The notes beneath the pieces were generated by a model. That model was not told where the DNA came from and made no database searches. It was given only the letters and a program-made list of their open reading frames with translations. Positions 1 to 6,156 of a stretch of DNA of 11,400 nucleotides are shown here, piece by piece. Source of the DNA: Pseudomonadota bacterium. GTDB lineage: Bacteria; Myxococcota; Myxococcia; Myxococcales; Myxococcaceae. The stretch's first letter is position 1, and each line of letters opens with the position of its first letter. Both the position numbers and the translations under genes were made by a program. The stretch is taken from the NCBI GenBank assembly GCA_023424585.1, contig JAFADT010000588.1:1-11400 (forward strand). Reading direction: 5' to 3'.

Positions 1-63
1 GGGGAGCTTCTCGGAGCAGCCCGTGAGCAGCAGACAGGTCAGCAGCAGGCGTTCAGGGCGCAC
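1..63 (-). CDS. N-terminus of a predicted lipoprotein, runs off the left edge
   Basis: A short minus-strand reading frame begins with GTG at 63-61 and stays open to the window edge, giving 21 residues. They form a type II signal peptide: MRPERLL, then a hydrophobic run ending in the lipobox LLTG-C with the lipidated Cys at residue 16, followed by SEKLP. Ser after the Cys favours outer-membrane sorting under the usual +2 rule. A strong GGAGG Shine-Dalgarno sequence sits 6 bases before the GTG (70-74). The start lies inside the last codons of the upstream cytochrome gene, an 11-base overlap, so translation is probably coupled. The mature protein is outside the window, so its function cannot be stated. 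A partner of the cytochrome in the envelope is an inference from the overlap only. Confidence 0.75.
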   Translation of the reverse strand, partial: MRPERLLLTCLLLTGCSEKLP

Positions 64-1474
64 CGTAGGCCTCCGTGCGGATGAGGTCGTGAAGCATCTT
101 CTGCACGCGGTACGCGTGCGTCGTGCGGAAGGCCTGCCAGGTGCGGATGAACTCCGCGTTCTCCTCCGGCAGCGGCGCGTGGCCGACGAGCAGCTTCCAG
201 TAGTCCGTGACGGTGGAGATGGCGAAGGCGTCGCTGTTGGCGGCGACCTGCGCCCACTCCATGAGGGTGTTCACCGGCTGGCCCAGGATGACGCCCTGCT
301 CGGGCGTGTCCTTCAGCGTGGCCACTTCGTTGGGGAACAGCAGCTCCAGCCGGTTGGGGATGTAGCGGTTGGGCAGTCCGCCCAGGCCGTTGTAGTTGCG
401 GTACGGGTACGACAGCGGATCCAACGTCGCGTGGCACGCGGCGCACTGGGCCGCCTGGACGCCCTTGGCGTCGTAGTCACGCGGCTCGCTGGGGACGCTG
501 TGCAGGCCCTCCTGCTTCGCGATGTCCAGGCCCAGGTACGCGCGGTACATCTGCGACGCGGCGTTGCGCGGCAGCGCGGTGAACATGACGAACGAGGTCA
601 GCGTCCACGCGCTCGTCATGTTGCCGGCGCGGCGCGAGGCCTCCACGAACTGCGAGGACAGGCTGCTGGTGGCGGTGTACGTCGTGGGGCCCGTGCCCGA
701 GCGCTTCACGTAGAAGCTGGCGGTGAGGACGTCGCGGGCGTCGTGGTCATCCGTCTGGGACCAGGCGAAGAGGGCGTAGTCGTCGTAGTAGTCCGCCAGC
801 GGGATGATGCCCGCGTCCTCGCCGGACTTGATGGAGCCGACGGGGCGGATCTTCGGGTGCGCGACCTTCCAGAGCTGCCCGTGCTTCCCGCGCCAGAAGT
901 CGGACTGGAGGCAGCGGTCCAGCTCCTGGTCGATGAAGGGGCGCTGCCGCTCGGTGCTCAGCGCGACGAAGCTGGCCAGCTGGGCGTAGGTGGGGGACGT
1001 GCCGCAGAAGTCGCTGAGCATGCGGCGGTACGCGAAGCGCGGGTCGTACTGGCAGACCTTGAACTGGGGGTTCTCTCCGCCGCCGCAGACGCCGCTGGGC
1101 GGGACGCTGGTGGCGTCGCCGGGGAGCGAGCCCTGCTCGATCTCGAACTGGTTGGGGGCGCCGTCGCCGTCGGCGTCCTCGCTGGCGGTGGCGCGCAGCG
1201 CGGCGGAGAGGGCCGCGGCGAAGTCCGCCTCGGACAGGGGGCGCGGCTTGCCGGGGGCGAGGTGCGGCTCCAGCGCGGCGCCGTAGCCGTTCCGCTGGGG
1301 CGGGGCCACGTGGCAGTAGGTGCACGCGGGCTGGGTGCCCTGGCACGCGGGCGCGGTGGGATATTCCGCGCAGAAGGCGCCGGGGCCGGTGGGCATGGCC
1401 ACGGCGGGGAGCGCGAATCCCAGCAGCAGCCCGAGCAGCGGCCATCGGCTCGGAGAGGGAGGGAGAGGGGGCAC
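53..1474 (-). CDS. Secreted di-haem c-type cytochrome-like protein (planctomycete cytochrome-type, DUF1588-like)
   Basis: The 473-residue protein starts at GTG 1474, with GGAG five bases upstream. It has an N-terminal signal peptide (hydrophobic residues 11-26, likely cut after ALPAVA), so it acts in the periplasm or outside the cell. Two covalent haem motifs are visible: C51-x-x-C54-H55 (CTYCH) and C344-x-x-C347-H348 (CAACH). Between them, residues 100-110 carry a DADGDG calcium-binding loop of the thrombospondin type 3/EF-hand kind. Residues 145-195 resemble DUF1549-like helices (RRMLSDFCGTSPTYAQLASF), and the segment after the second haem (CAACHATLDPLSYPY) resembles DUF1588 of planctomycete-type cytochromes. 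The role is probably electron transfer or an oxidoreductase function, but the substrate is unknown. The next gene overlaps its end, and the upstream kinase/PurA-like gene lies 81 bases away. Family placement is from motif memory, so the subgroup is uncertain. Confidence 0.82.
   Translation of the reverse strand: MPPLPPSPSRWPLLGLLLGFALPAVAMPTGPGAFCAEYPTAPACQGTQPACTYCHVAPPQRNGYGAALEPHLAPGKPRPLSEADFAAALSAALRATASEDADGDGAPNQFEIEQGSLPGDATSVPPSGVCGGGENPQFKVCQYDPRFAYRRMLSDFCGTSPTYAQLASFVALSTERQRPFIDQELDRCLQSDFWRGKHGQLWKVAHPKIRPVGSIKSGEDAGIIPLADYYDDYALFAWSQTDDHDARDVLTASFYVKRSGTGPTTYTATSSLSSQFVEASRRAGNMTSAWTLTSFVMFTALPRNAASQMYRAYLGLDIAKQEGLHSVPSEPRDYDAKGVQAAQCAACHATLDPLSYPYRNYNGLGGLPNRYIPNRLELLFPNEVATLKDTPEQGVILGQPVNTLMEWAQVAANSDAFAISTVTDYWKLLVGHAPLPEENAEFIRTWQAFRTTHAYRVQKMLHDLIRTEAYGAP
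70..74 (-). promoter_or_regulatory. Ribosome binding site for the overlapping lipoprotein gene
   Basis: The minus strand reads GGAGG here, 6 bases before the GTG at 63. It lies inside the final codons of the cytochrome gene and is the main reason for calling the tiny overlapping start real. Confidence 0.65.
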
Positions 1475-1555
1475 ACGGGCTCCGGGAACGGGTGCTGTAC
1501 GGACACACCAACCCGGAGAATCAGAAAGGGTTTCAGGAATTCGTGGGCACCCGGC

Positions 1556-2689
1556 TCACCACGGCCGCCGCTCCATGAAGTGGCGGGCCTGGGAGGTGGG
1601 GGCGAGGAAGGACACGGGCGCACCCGCGACGCGCTCCAGCTCCTCCAGGTGGTGGCGGGCCGCGTCGGTGAGCTGGTCGAAGCGCCGTGCGTTCCAGTTG
1701 CTCCGGGTCAGGTCCCCCGCGAGCACCACGGCCAGGTCCGTGGGGGCGTTGAGGGTGGCCGCGTCACGCAGCCGCACCCAGTCGAGCGCGGGGCCCTCCG
1801 TGCGGCACACCATGACGGTTCGCCGCACCCGGCCCGGGGCGATGCCCGCCGCCACGAGGCAGCCGCCCGCCGTCGTCCAGGCGCCCTCGACGAGCACGCG
1901 ATGGCCCCGGGCGAAGGCGTCCTCCAGCTCCGCGCGTGAGGGCTTCGGGGCTGGCTCCCGAAGCAGCACGTCGTAGTGGGGCGCGAGCTGTGCCGTGAGG
2001 GGCCGCACGTGCTCATCACCGTGCGGCCCCGGGATGACGAGGTCCACCCGTCGTTCGTCAGGTCGGCCATACAGCCCGAGCCGACTGGCCACCCGCACGA
2101 GCACCGCCTCGGGCGGAGGCCCCACCGTGTCCACCACGAGGTCCGCCAGCGAGGCCAGCTCATGAACCGCGCGCTCCGCGGGATGCGCCCAGGCCTCCTC
2201 GAACGTGCCTTGCCTCGCGTCCACTGCGCGCGGAGGCGGCTCCGTGGGAGGGAGCCCGACCTCCGTGAAGGTGCCCGGCTCCGCGTCCTCGTACCGCGAG
2301 CGCCGCTCCGCGTCGCGGAGGGCCTGCGCTGGCTCGGTTGCCTCCAGATGGAGGTGAACGACGCGAAGCCCCGGGCTTGAGCGCAGTCCATGCAGCTGCA
2401 CCCCGCTGCTCGCGGCATCCACGACGATGCGGGGCTGCTGGCCCAGGGCGATCGAGCCGGAGGCCTGAAGCGCTGCGAGCACTCCGTCCGCCAGCCAGCG
2501 CCCGCCCGTCTCGCGGTCCAGCGTGAGGCTCCGGTCCTGGCGCGACCTTCGTGAGCCTTCACCGCCCTGCCTCCGCAGCAGGTCCCGCGAGCGGAGATGC
2601 AGCGCGCCGAACCGCCGCGCGAGCCCCTGCGCGAGGGTCGTCTTCCCCGCGCCGATGGGCCCCGACACCACCACCACCGTGACCGCCAT
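1556..2689 (-). CDS. P-loop kinase-like domain fused to a reduced adenylosuccinate synthetase (PurA)-like domain
   Basis: The 377-residue protein is started at ATG 2689, where GGGAGG stands 8 bases upstream. An in-frame GTG at 2716 would add nine residues that read through this ribosome site. Residues 1-205 look like a small nucleoside/adenylate-kinase-type P-loop NTPase, with Walker A GPIGAGKTT at 10-18. Residues 213-377 resemble PurA, the GTP-dependent enzyme that joins IMP and aspartate: GPHGDE (221-226) matches the GTP loop GxxGDEGKGK, YDVLLR (239-244) the following strand, TTAGG...GIAPGRV (272-288) the PurA signature TTAGG...GIGP, and the end resembles the C-terminal helix region. The PurA part is only about 165 residues against about 430, lacks GKGK after GDE, and has no His in the position of catalytic His41. 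It is therefore probably not an active synthetase. The real activity, if any, would rest with the kinase domain; the substrate is unknown. Confidence 0.72.
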   Translation of the reverse strand: MAVTVVVVSGPIGAGKTTLAQGLARRFGALHLRSRDLLRRQGGEGSRRSRQDRSLTLDRETGGRWLADGVLAALQASGSIALGQQPRIVVDAASSGVQLHGLRSSPGLRVVHLHLEATEPAQALRDAERRSRYEDAEPGTFTEVGLPPTEPPPRAVDARQGTFEEAWAHPAERAVHELASLADLVVDTVGPPPEAVLVRVASRLGLYGRPDERRVDLVIPGPHGDEHVRPLTAQLAPHYDVLLREPAPKPSRAELEDAFARGHRVLVEGAWTTAGGCLVAAGIAPGRVRRTVMVCRTEGPALDWVRLRDAATLNAPTDLAVVLAGDLTRSNWNARRFDQLTDAARHHLEELERVAGAPVSFLAPTSQARHFMERRPW

Positions 2690-2741
2690 GGCTCGTTCCT
2701 CCCGGAGGAGGAGCACCCTAGGAACCCAGGCACGGCGCGGA

Positions 2742-2763
2742 CCATCCCCCGTAAGAGGGATGG
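2742..2763 (-). terminator. Hairpin just past the GH16 stop, possible terminator
   Basis: Two bases beyond the GH16 stop codon there is a perfect 7-bp inverted repeat, CCATCCC/GGGATGG, with an 8-base loop. No clear T run follows, so it is not a canonical intrinsic terminator. The position argues for 3'-end formation or mRNA protection of the glucanase transcript. Confidence 0.42.
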
Positions 2764-2765
2764 CG

Positions 2766-3620
2766 TCAGCGCTTCTGGGACACGCGCACCCAGTCCACCT
2801 CCATGGTCTGCGGCGCGTCGCGCACCAGGTCCACCGTGGCCTGCGGCACGCCGAAGTACGGCTCCTGCGTCCGGTTGACGCCCTCCGGGTAGCCGCCGCC
2901 CACCGCGAAGTTGAAGATGATGAAGAGCGGCTTGTCGTAGGCCCACGCGCCGTGACGCTCCACCTCCTTGCGCGTCGCCGTCTTCACGCGCTCCCCGTCG
3001 ATGTACCAGTGGATGGCCTCCGGGGACGTCTCCACCCGGTACTCGTGCCAGTCGCTCACCGGCGTGCGCGGATGGAAGCGGCCGTTGATGGGCGTGTCGC
3101 CGCTGTAGCCCGGCCCATGCAACGCGACGGACACCCAGTCGCAGTAGCCGACGTTCTCCATGATGTCGAGCTCCCCACACGCCGGCCACCCCGCCGTGTG
3201 GATGTCGCCGCCCAGCATCCAGAACGCCGGCCAGAGCCCCACGCCCACGGGCAGCTTGATGCGCGCCTCGACGCGGGCGTGGGTGAACTCCCGCTTGCCC
3301 GCGCTCTCCACCCGGCCCGACGTGAACGGATACCCGTTGGCCGTCCGCAGCCGCGCCGTGAGCTTCAACGTGCCGCCGCTCACCGACACGTTGTCCGGCG
3401 ACGCCGTGTACTGCTGCTGCTCGTTGTTCACGTGCACGTCGGTCTGGATGCGCCAGTTGCTCGCGTCCACCTCCGTGCCGTTGAACTCGTCGCTCCACAC
3501 CTGGACCCAGCCGCCGTCCCCGCTGGCCCCCGGCTCCGCGCGCTTCGGCGCCCCCGCGCACGCCGTCAGCCCCACGGCCAGCGCCCACACCGCCACCGTC
3601 CTGCCCGCTGTCGTCGCCAT
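2766..3620 (-). CDS. Glycoside hydrolase family 16 lipoprotein (beta-1,3(4)-glucanase type)
   Basis: This 284-residue protein is predicted to hydrolyse beta-1,3- or mixed-linked glucans such as laminarin or lichenin by a retaining mechanism. The start ATG at 3620 follows GAGG by 7 bases. Residues 1-21 form a lipoprotein signal with lipobox LTA-C21; Ala follows the Cys, so outer-membrane attachment is likely. The GH16 fold begins at WVQVWSDEFNG (38-48), with NNEQQQYT (65-72), the substrate-cleft strand LWPAFWML (129-136) and the catalytic motif E150-L-D152-I-M-E155. By family rule E150 is the nucleophile and E155 the acid/base, with D152 assisting. It ends normally (MEVDWVRVSQ), with no carbohydrate-binding module. 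The length is typical of a single-domain GH16. It lies 23 bases after the S51 hydrolase and could share its transcript. The exact glucan specificity cannot be read from the sequence. A surface-bound glucanase would suit a predator of fungi or algae (inference). Confidence 0.93.
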   Translation of the reverse strand: MATTAGRTVAVWALAVGLTACAGAPKRAEPGASGDGGWVQVWSDEFNGTEVDASNWRIQTDVHVNNEQQQYTASPDNVSVSGGTLKLTARLRTANGYPFTSGRVESAGKREFTHARVEARIKLPVGVGLWPAFWMLGGDIHTAGWPACGELDIMENVGYCDWVSVALHGPGYSGDTPINGRFHPRTPVSDWHEYRVETSPEAIHWYIDGERVKTATRKEVERHGAWAYDKPLFIIFNFAVGGGYPEGVNRTQEPYFGVPQATVDLVRDAPQTMEVDWVRVSQKR

Positions 3621-3643
3621 CGTCGTTCCTCGCCAAGGCGGCG

Positions 3644-4390
3644 CTACTGGAGCGTCCGCCGGTCCACCCGCGCTTCGGGGGCCTCACCCCGGTACGGCGT
3701 GGGCGGAGGCAGCAGCAGCGATTCGTGCAGCCGCCCCTCCACGTCCACGGTCACGTCCACCACGGGCTGCCGCACGGGCTCCACGCTGCCGTCCTCGTGC
3801 AGCAGCACGCCGCCCCCCTGCGGGATGCCCAGCCCCCGCGTGGGCAGGCCCATGTTCCGGAGGGCGAGCTTGAGGCCGGGCCACTCGGGCGGCTCGTGCA
3901 CGCCGATGAGGTAGGGCGCGAGCCCCAGCACGGGGAAGGGCTCGTCCTCGCCGGGCAGGTCGTCGCGCCACGCGCCCAGGCCCACGTGCATGGCCCCCGC
4001 GGACACGCCCATCAGCACGGAACCGGCCTGATGCCGCTCGCGCAGGAGCGCGTCCACGCCGTGCGCCTGGAACGCGTCCCAGCCCACGCGTGGGTCGCCG
4101 CCCGCGAGGAGGATGACGTCGGCGTCCTTCAGCCACGCGAGGTCCTCGCGGGACGGAGCGGCCGGGATGCTCCGGCAGCGCGTGAGCCCGATGCCCTCCA
4201 TGGCCGCGACGAAGATGTCGTAGAACTCTGGCACGTCGCCGTTGGACGCGCCCAGGTACGCGGCCCGCACCGGCGGCACGCGCAGCTCCGCGCCGGTGAG
4301 CACGCGCACGTAGTCCAGGAAGGGGCGCCCCTCCACGCGCCAGAACAGCGGAGCGCTGTCAGCCAGCAGGAGGAGGGGCGGGAGCGGCAT
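3644..4390 (-). CDS. Peptidase S51 (PepE/cyanophycinase)-like hydrolase, class I glutamine amidotransferase-like fold
   Basis: The 248-residue protein has no signal peptide or membrane segment, so it is expected in the cytoplasm. The nucleophile elbow GVSAGAM places the catalytic Ser at 130, preceded by the family-typical LLAGGDP (94-100) and by GASNGD (47-52). H165 in GVHEPP sits 35 residues after the Ser, close to the Ser-His spacing in aspartyl dipeptidase PepE. In the GIPQGGG segment (188-194) the position that is Glu in PepE (GLPEG) is Gln191, encoded by CAG. Family members cleave Asp-X dipeptides or cyanophycin-derived dipeptides; which applies here is not clear. The start ATG at 4390 has only a weak ribosome site (TAGG), so a later start is possible. 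The GH16 gene follows after 23 bases. An amidotransferase-like protein without peptidase activity is an alternative. Confidence 0.82.
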   Translation of the reverse strand: MPLPPLLLLADSAPLFWRVEGRPFLDYVRVLTGAELRVPPVRAAYLGASNGDVPEFYDIFVAAMEGIGLTRCRSIPAAPSREDLAWLKDADVILLAGGDPRVGWDAFQAHGVDALLRERHQAGSVLMGVSAGAMHVGLGAWRDDLPGEDEPFPVLGLAPYLIGVHEPPEWPGLKLALRNMGLPTRGLGIPQGGGVLLHEDGSVEPVRQPVVDVTVDVEGRLHESLLLPPPTPYRGEAPEARVDRRTLQ

Positions 4391-4438
4391 GCCCGGCAGC
4401 CTACCGCCACTGGCAGGCGCGCACCCAGCCCCCGCCGC

Positions 4439-4452
4439 CGCGGGCGCCCGCG
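4439..4452. repeat. 14-bp perfect palindrome in the intergenic region
   Basis: CGCGGGCGCCCGCG is a perfect 14-bp palindrome between the MgtC-type gene and the S51 hydrolase gene, 49 bases before the hydrolase start. It could be an operator, but it consists only of G and C in a very GC-rich genome, so chance is quite possible. Confidence 0.3.
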
Positions 4453-4467
4453 CGGCCCCGGGAAGGG

Positions 4468-4484
4468 GCGGCGGTGCCCGCCGC
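4468..4484 (-). terminator. GC-rich hairpin after the MgtC-type gene, possible terminator
   Basis: GCGGCGG and CCGCCGC form a 7-bp perfect stem with a 3-base loop, starting 11 bases past the stop codon at 4496. No T tract follows on the minus strand, so intrinsic termination is uncertain. It may simply mark the 3' end of the transcript. Confidence 0.38.
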
Positions 4485-4495
4485 GACGCCCGGGT

Positions 4496-5797
4496 TCAGG
4501 CGGAGTGGAGGAGGGTCTCGAAGACCATCAGGTTGAGCCCCACGCCCACCAGCCCCACCACCGCCACGGCCAGCAGCGCGGTGGACACGCGGCGCCGGAA
4601 GGACGCCTCCTGCGCCATGCTCCGGATGAGCGGGATGTTCACCACGATGCTGGTGAGGCTGGAGAGGATGACGCCGTTGACGCCCGTGACCGCGGAGATC
4701 TCGTGGTGGCTGATGAGCGTGGCGGCGGAGGCGATGGAGGACGCGCTCGACAGGAGGCCCCCCAGGATGCTGACGAAGTAGAAGCTCGCGGACCCGAAGT
4801 TGCGCTGCGCCAGCGCGCCCGCGACGTTGAGCGCCAGGAACACGCCGCCGAACTTGAGGGCCGCCATCAGGCGGAAGGGCGACTCCAGTGCCAGCTGGGG
4901 GGTGCCCTCCGTGGGCGCGTGCGCGGGGGAGCGGCGCCACAGCACCGCGCTCACCAGCAGCATCAGGGTGAACGGGATGGCGCAGTGCACGGCGGCCTGC
5001 GAGGCGAAGATGAGGACGATGAGGCCGTTTCGCAGCAGCATCGCGCCGGTGGCCAGGAGGATGCCCCGGTAGGCCGAGGGCAGGAGCGGCGCGCCCACCT
5101 CCTTCAGGCGCGTGGCCAGCTCCACGATGACCTTGCGGCTGTTCACCAGCCCGCCGAAGAACGCGGTGACCTCCATGCCCTTGGGCCCCAGCGTCTTCAG
5201 GAGCATGTAGTTCACGAAGCCCACCGCCGCGATGATGATGACGCTGGCCCAGTTGGACTGGGGCTCGATGAGGCCCCACGGGTCCACCGGTTGCGCGGGC
5301 AGGATGGGGAAGACGACGAACGTCAGCACCGCGAGCAGGATGGCGGAGCGCAGCTCCTTGTCGGACAGGCCGCCCACGAAGCCCGCGATGGACTGCTTCC
5401 AGGCGAGCAGCGCCGCCGTCAGCACGCCCACGACGATGGGCGTGAACGTGTGGCCCATGCCGCACAGGATGCCGCAGAAGGCCACCACCATCAGCGCGGT
5501 GGAGGTGGTGAGCGCCAGGCGCCGGTGGAGCAGGAGCTCCCGGCCGTTCATCAGCAGCACCAGCAGCGTGACGAAGCCCGCCGCCACCAGCGCGAAGGCC
5601 TGGCCGGTGAGCCCGCCCAGGCAGCCCATCAGCGCCGTGAGCGCGAAGGTGCGCACGCCCGTCTTGCGGCTGTGCTCGCGCTCCAGGCCGATGAAGAGGC
5701 CAATGGCGATGGCCAGCCCCACCCGGGTCAGCACGGGCACCACGGGCCAGTGCGACGCCTGGGCGATGAGGGAGGGCAGCTCGGCGGGTGAATCCAT
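4496..5797 (-). CDS. MgtC/SapB family inner-membrane protein with C-terminal DUF4010
   Basis: The 433-residue, strongly hydrophobic protein has about a dozen membrane segments. The N-terminal MgtC/SapB part shows the family pattern GLAIAIGLFIGLERE (27-41), then GVRTFALTALMG (47-58) with the conserved Arg and Thr. From about residue 150 on it matches the DUF4010 half, with GGLVNSRKVIVELATR (215-230) and, near the C-terminus, GGLLSSASSIASAA. I chose ATG 5797 because GGAG lies 6 bases upstream; the frame stays open to 5911, but the extra 38 residues are Arg-rich, unlike a membrane N-terminus, and have no good ribosome site. MgtC proteins are linked to growth at low magnesium and to modulation of the F-type ATPase or phosphate uptake. 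The function of MgtC-DUF4010 fusions is not established. It is divergently arranged from the MFS exporter, and its leader carries inverted repeats. Confidence 0.88.
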   Translation of the reverse strand: MDSPAELPSLIAQASHWPVVPVLTRVGLAIAIGLFIGLEREHSRKTGVRTFALTALMGCLGGLTGQAFALVAAGFVTLLVLLMNGRELLLHRRLALTTSTALMVVAFCGILCGMGHTFTPIVVGVLTAALLAWKQSIAGFVGGLSDKELRSAILLAVLTFVVFPILPAQPVDPWGLIEPQSNWASVIIIAAVGFVNYMLLKTLGPKGMEVTAFFGGLVNSRKVIVELATRLKEVGAPLLPSAYRGILLATGAMLLRNGLIVLIFASQAAVHCAIPFTLMLLVSAVLWRRSPAHAPTEGTPQLALESPFRLMAALKFGGVFLALNVAGALAQRNFGSASFYFVSILGGLLSSASSIASAATLISHHEISAVTGVNGVILSSLTSIVVNIPLIRSMAQEASFRRRVSTALLAVAVVGLVGVGLNLMVFETLLHSA

Positions 5798-5819
5798 GGG
5801 GCGCTCCAGTCTGGCTTCA

Positions 5820-5842
5820 CGGCCAGCGAAGACGTCTGGCCG
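5820..5842. repeat. Inverted repeat in the MgtC-type leader, operator or RNA hairpin
   Basis: CGGCCAG and CTGGCCG form a perfect 7-bp inverted repeat with a 9-base spacer, 23 bases upstream of the MgtC-type start. The inner GGCCAG arm can alternatively pair with CTGGC at 5811-5815 next to the ribosome site, so two exclusive hairpins are possible. An operator for a dimeric repressor is equally compatible. Confidence 0.4.
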
Positions 5843-5948
5843 CGCGCCCCGGTGCTTGCTGGAGCGACCTTTCCTCATGTCGGAGACGGGGGCTCCTGTC
5901 AACGCGTCCACCCAGGGGAGGCCCGCGAGGTGTTCGCGGGCTTTGGAC

Positions 5949-6038
5949 GCTCGTCGGCGTCCGCATGGATTTCAAGGAAGCGCGCCGGGCGTGGGACGTG
6001 GATGCCGCCGTGGCGCTCGATTGCGCTCGTCGGTGTCC
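5949..6038. repeat. Pair of 14-bp direct repeats upstream of the MFS gene
   Basis: GCTCGTCGGCGTCC at 5949-5962 recurs with one change as GCTCGTCGGTGTCC at 6025-6038. Both lie in the divergent intergenic region, with the second copy 119 bases from the MFS start. They may be regulator sites; chance similarity in GC-rich DNA is the alternative. Confidence 0.35.
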
Positions 6039-6156
6039 AACTGGACGCGGTGGACGCGCCGGTGGGGCGCCTCGTCCCCGGTGCCGTCCGCTGCCTGACG
6101 TCCCGTGGGGCCCGCCGGGTGCGCGGCGCGAGGGCCTCCGGGAAAGTCGCGGCATC

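Larger units (their letters stand above)
5798..6156. promoter_or_regulatory. Divergent intergenic region between the MgtC-type and MFS genes
   Basis: These 359 bases contain no convincing gene on either strand; the frames that cross them have Arg/Pro-rich shadow translations. They must hold the promoters of both flanking genes, but I cannot pick out a clear -35/-10 pair. Visible structure is limited: an inverted repeat at 5820-5842 close to the MgtC-type start, and a near-identical 14-bp direct repeat (GCTCGTCGGYGTCC) at 5949-5962 and 6025-6038. The direct repeats are spaced 76 bases apart, about seven helical turns, which would suit one regulator bound to both. No regulator gene lies next to the exporter. 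Confidence 0.45.

Noticed and set aside
23..1976. Long plus-strand open frames (638 and 218 codons) across the cytochrome and kinase genes
   Set aside because: Arg/Gly/Val-rich translations with no motif, directly antisense to genes with haem, signal peptide and P-loop motifs. They are typical shadows in GC-rich DNA.
1708..3687. 659-codon minus-strand frame overlapping the kinase and GH16 genes
   Set aside because: Out of frame with both recognised proteins, low-complexity Arg/Ala/Gly content and no domain.
3725..5791. 688-codon plus-strand frame opposite the S51 and MgtC-type genes
   Set aside because: His/Gln/Arg-rich shadow of membrane-protein codons; the opposite strand shows clear family motifs.
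5798..5911. N-terminal extension of the MgtC-type protein to 5911
   Set aside because: The extra 38 residues are Arg-rich and hydrophilic without a good ribosome site, while ATG 5797 has GGAG at proper spacing.
6011..6024. Sigma-54-like promoter TGGCGCTCGATTGC upstream of the MFS gene
   Set aside because: The GG and GC elements are 9 bases apart instead of 10, and the -24 box deviates from TGGCAC, so it is probably chance.
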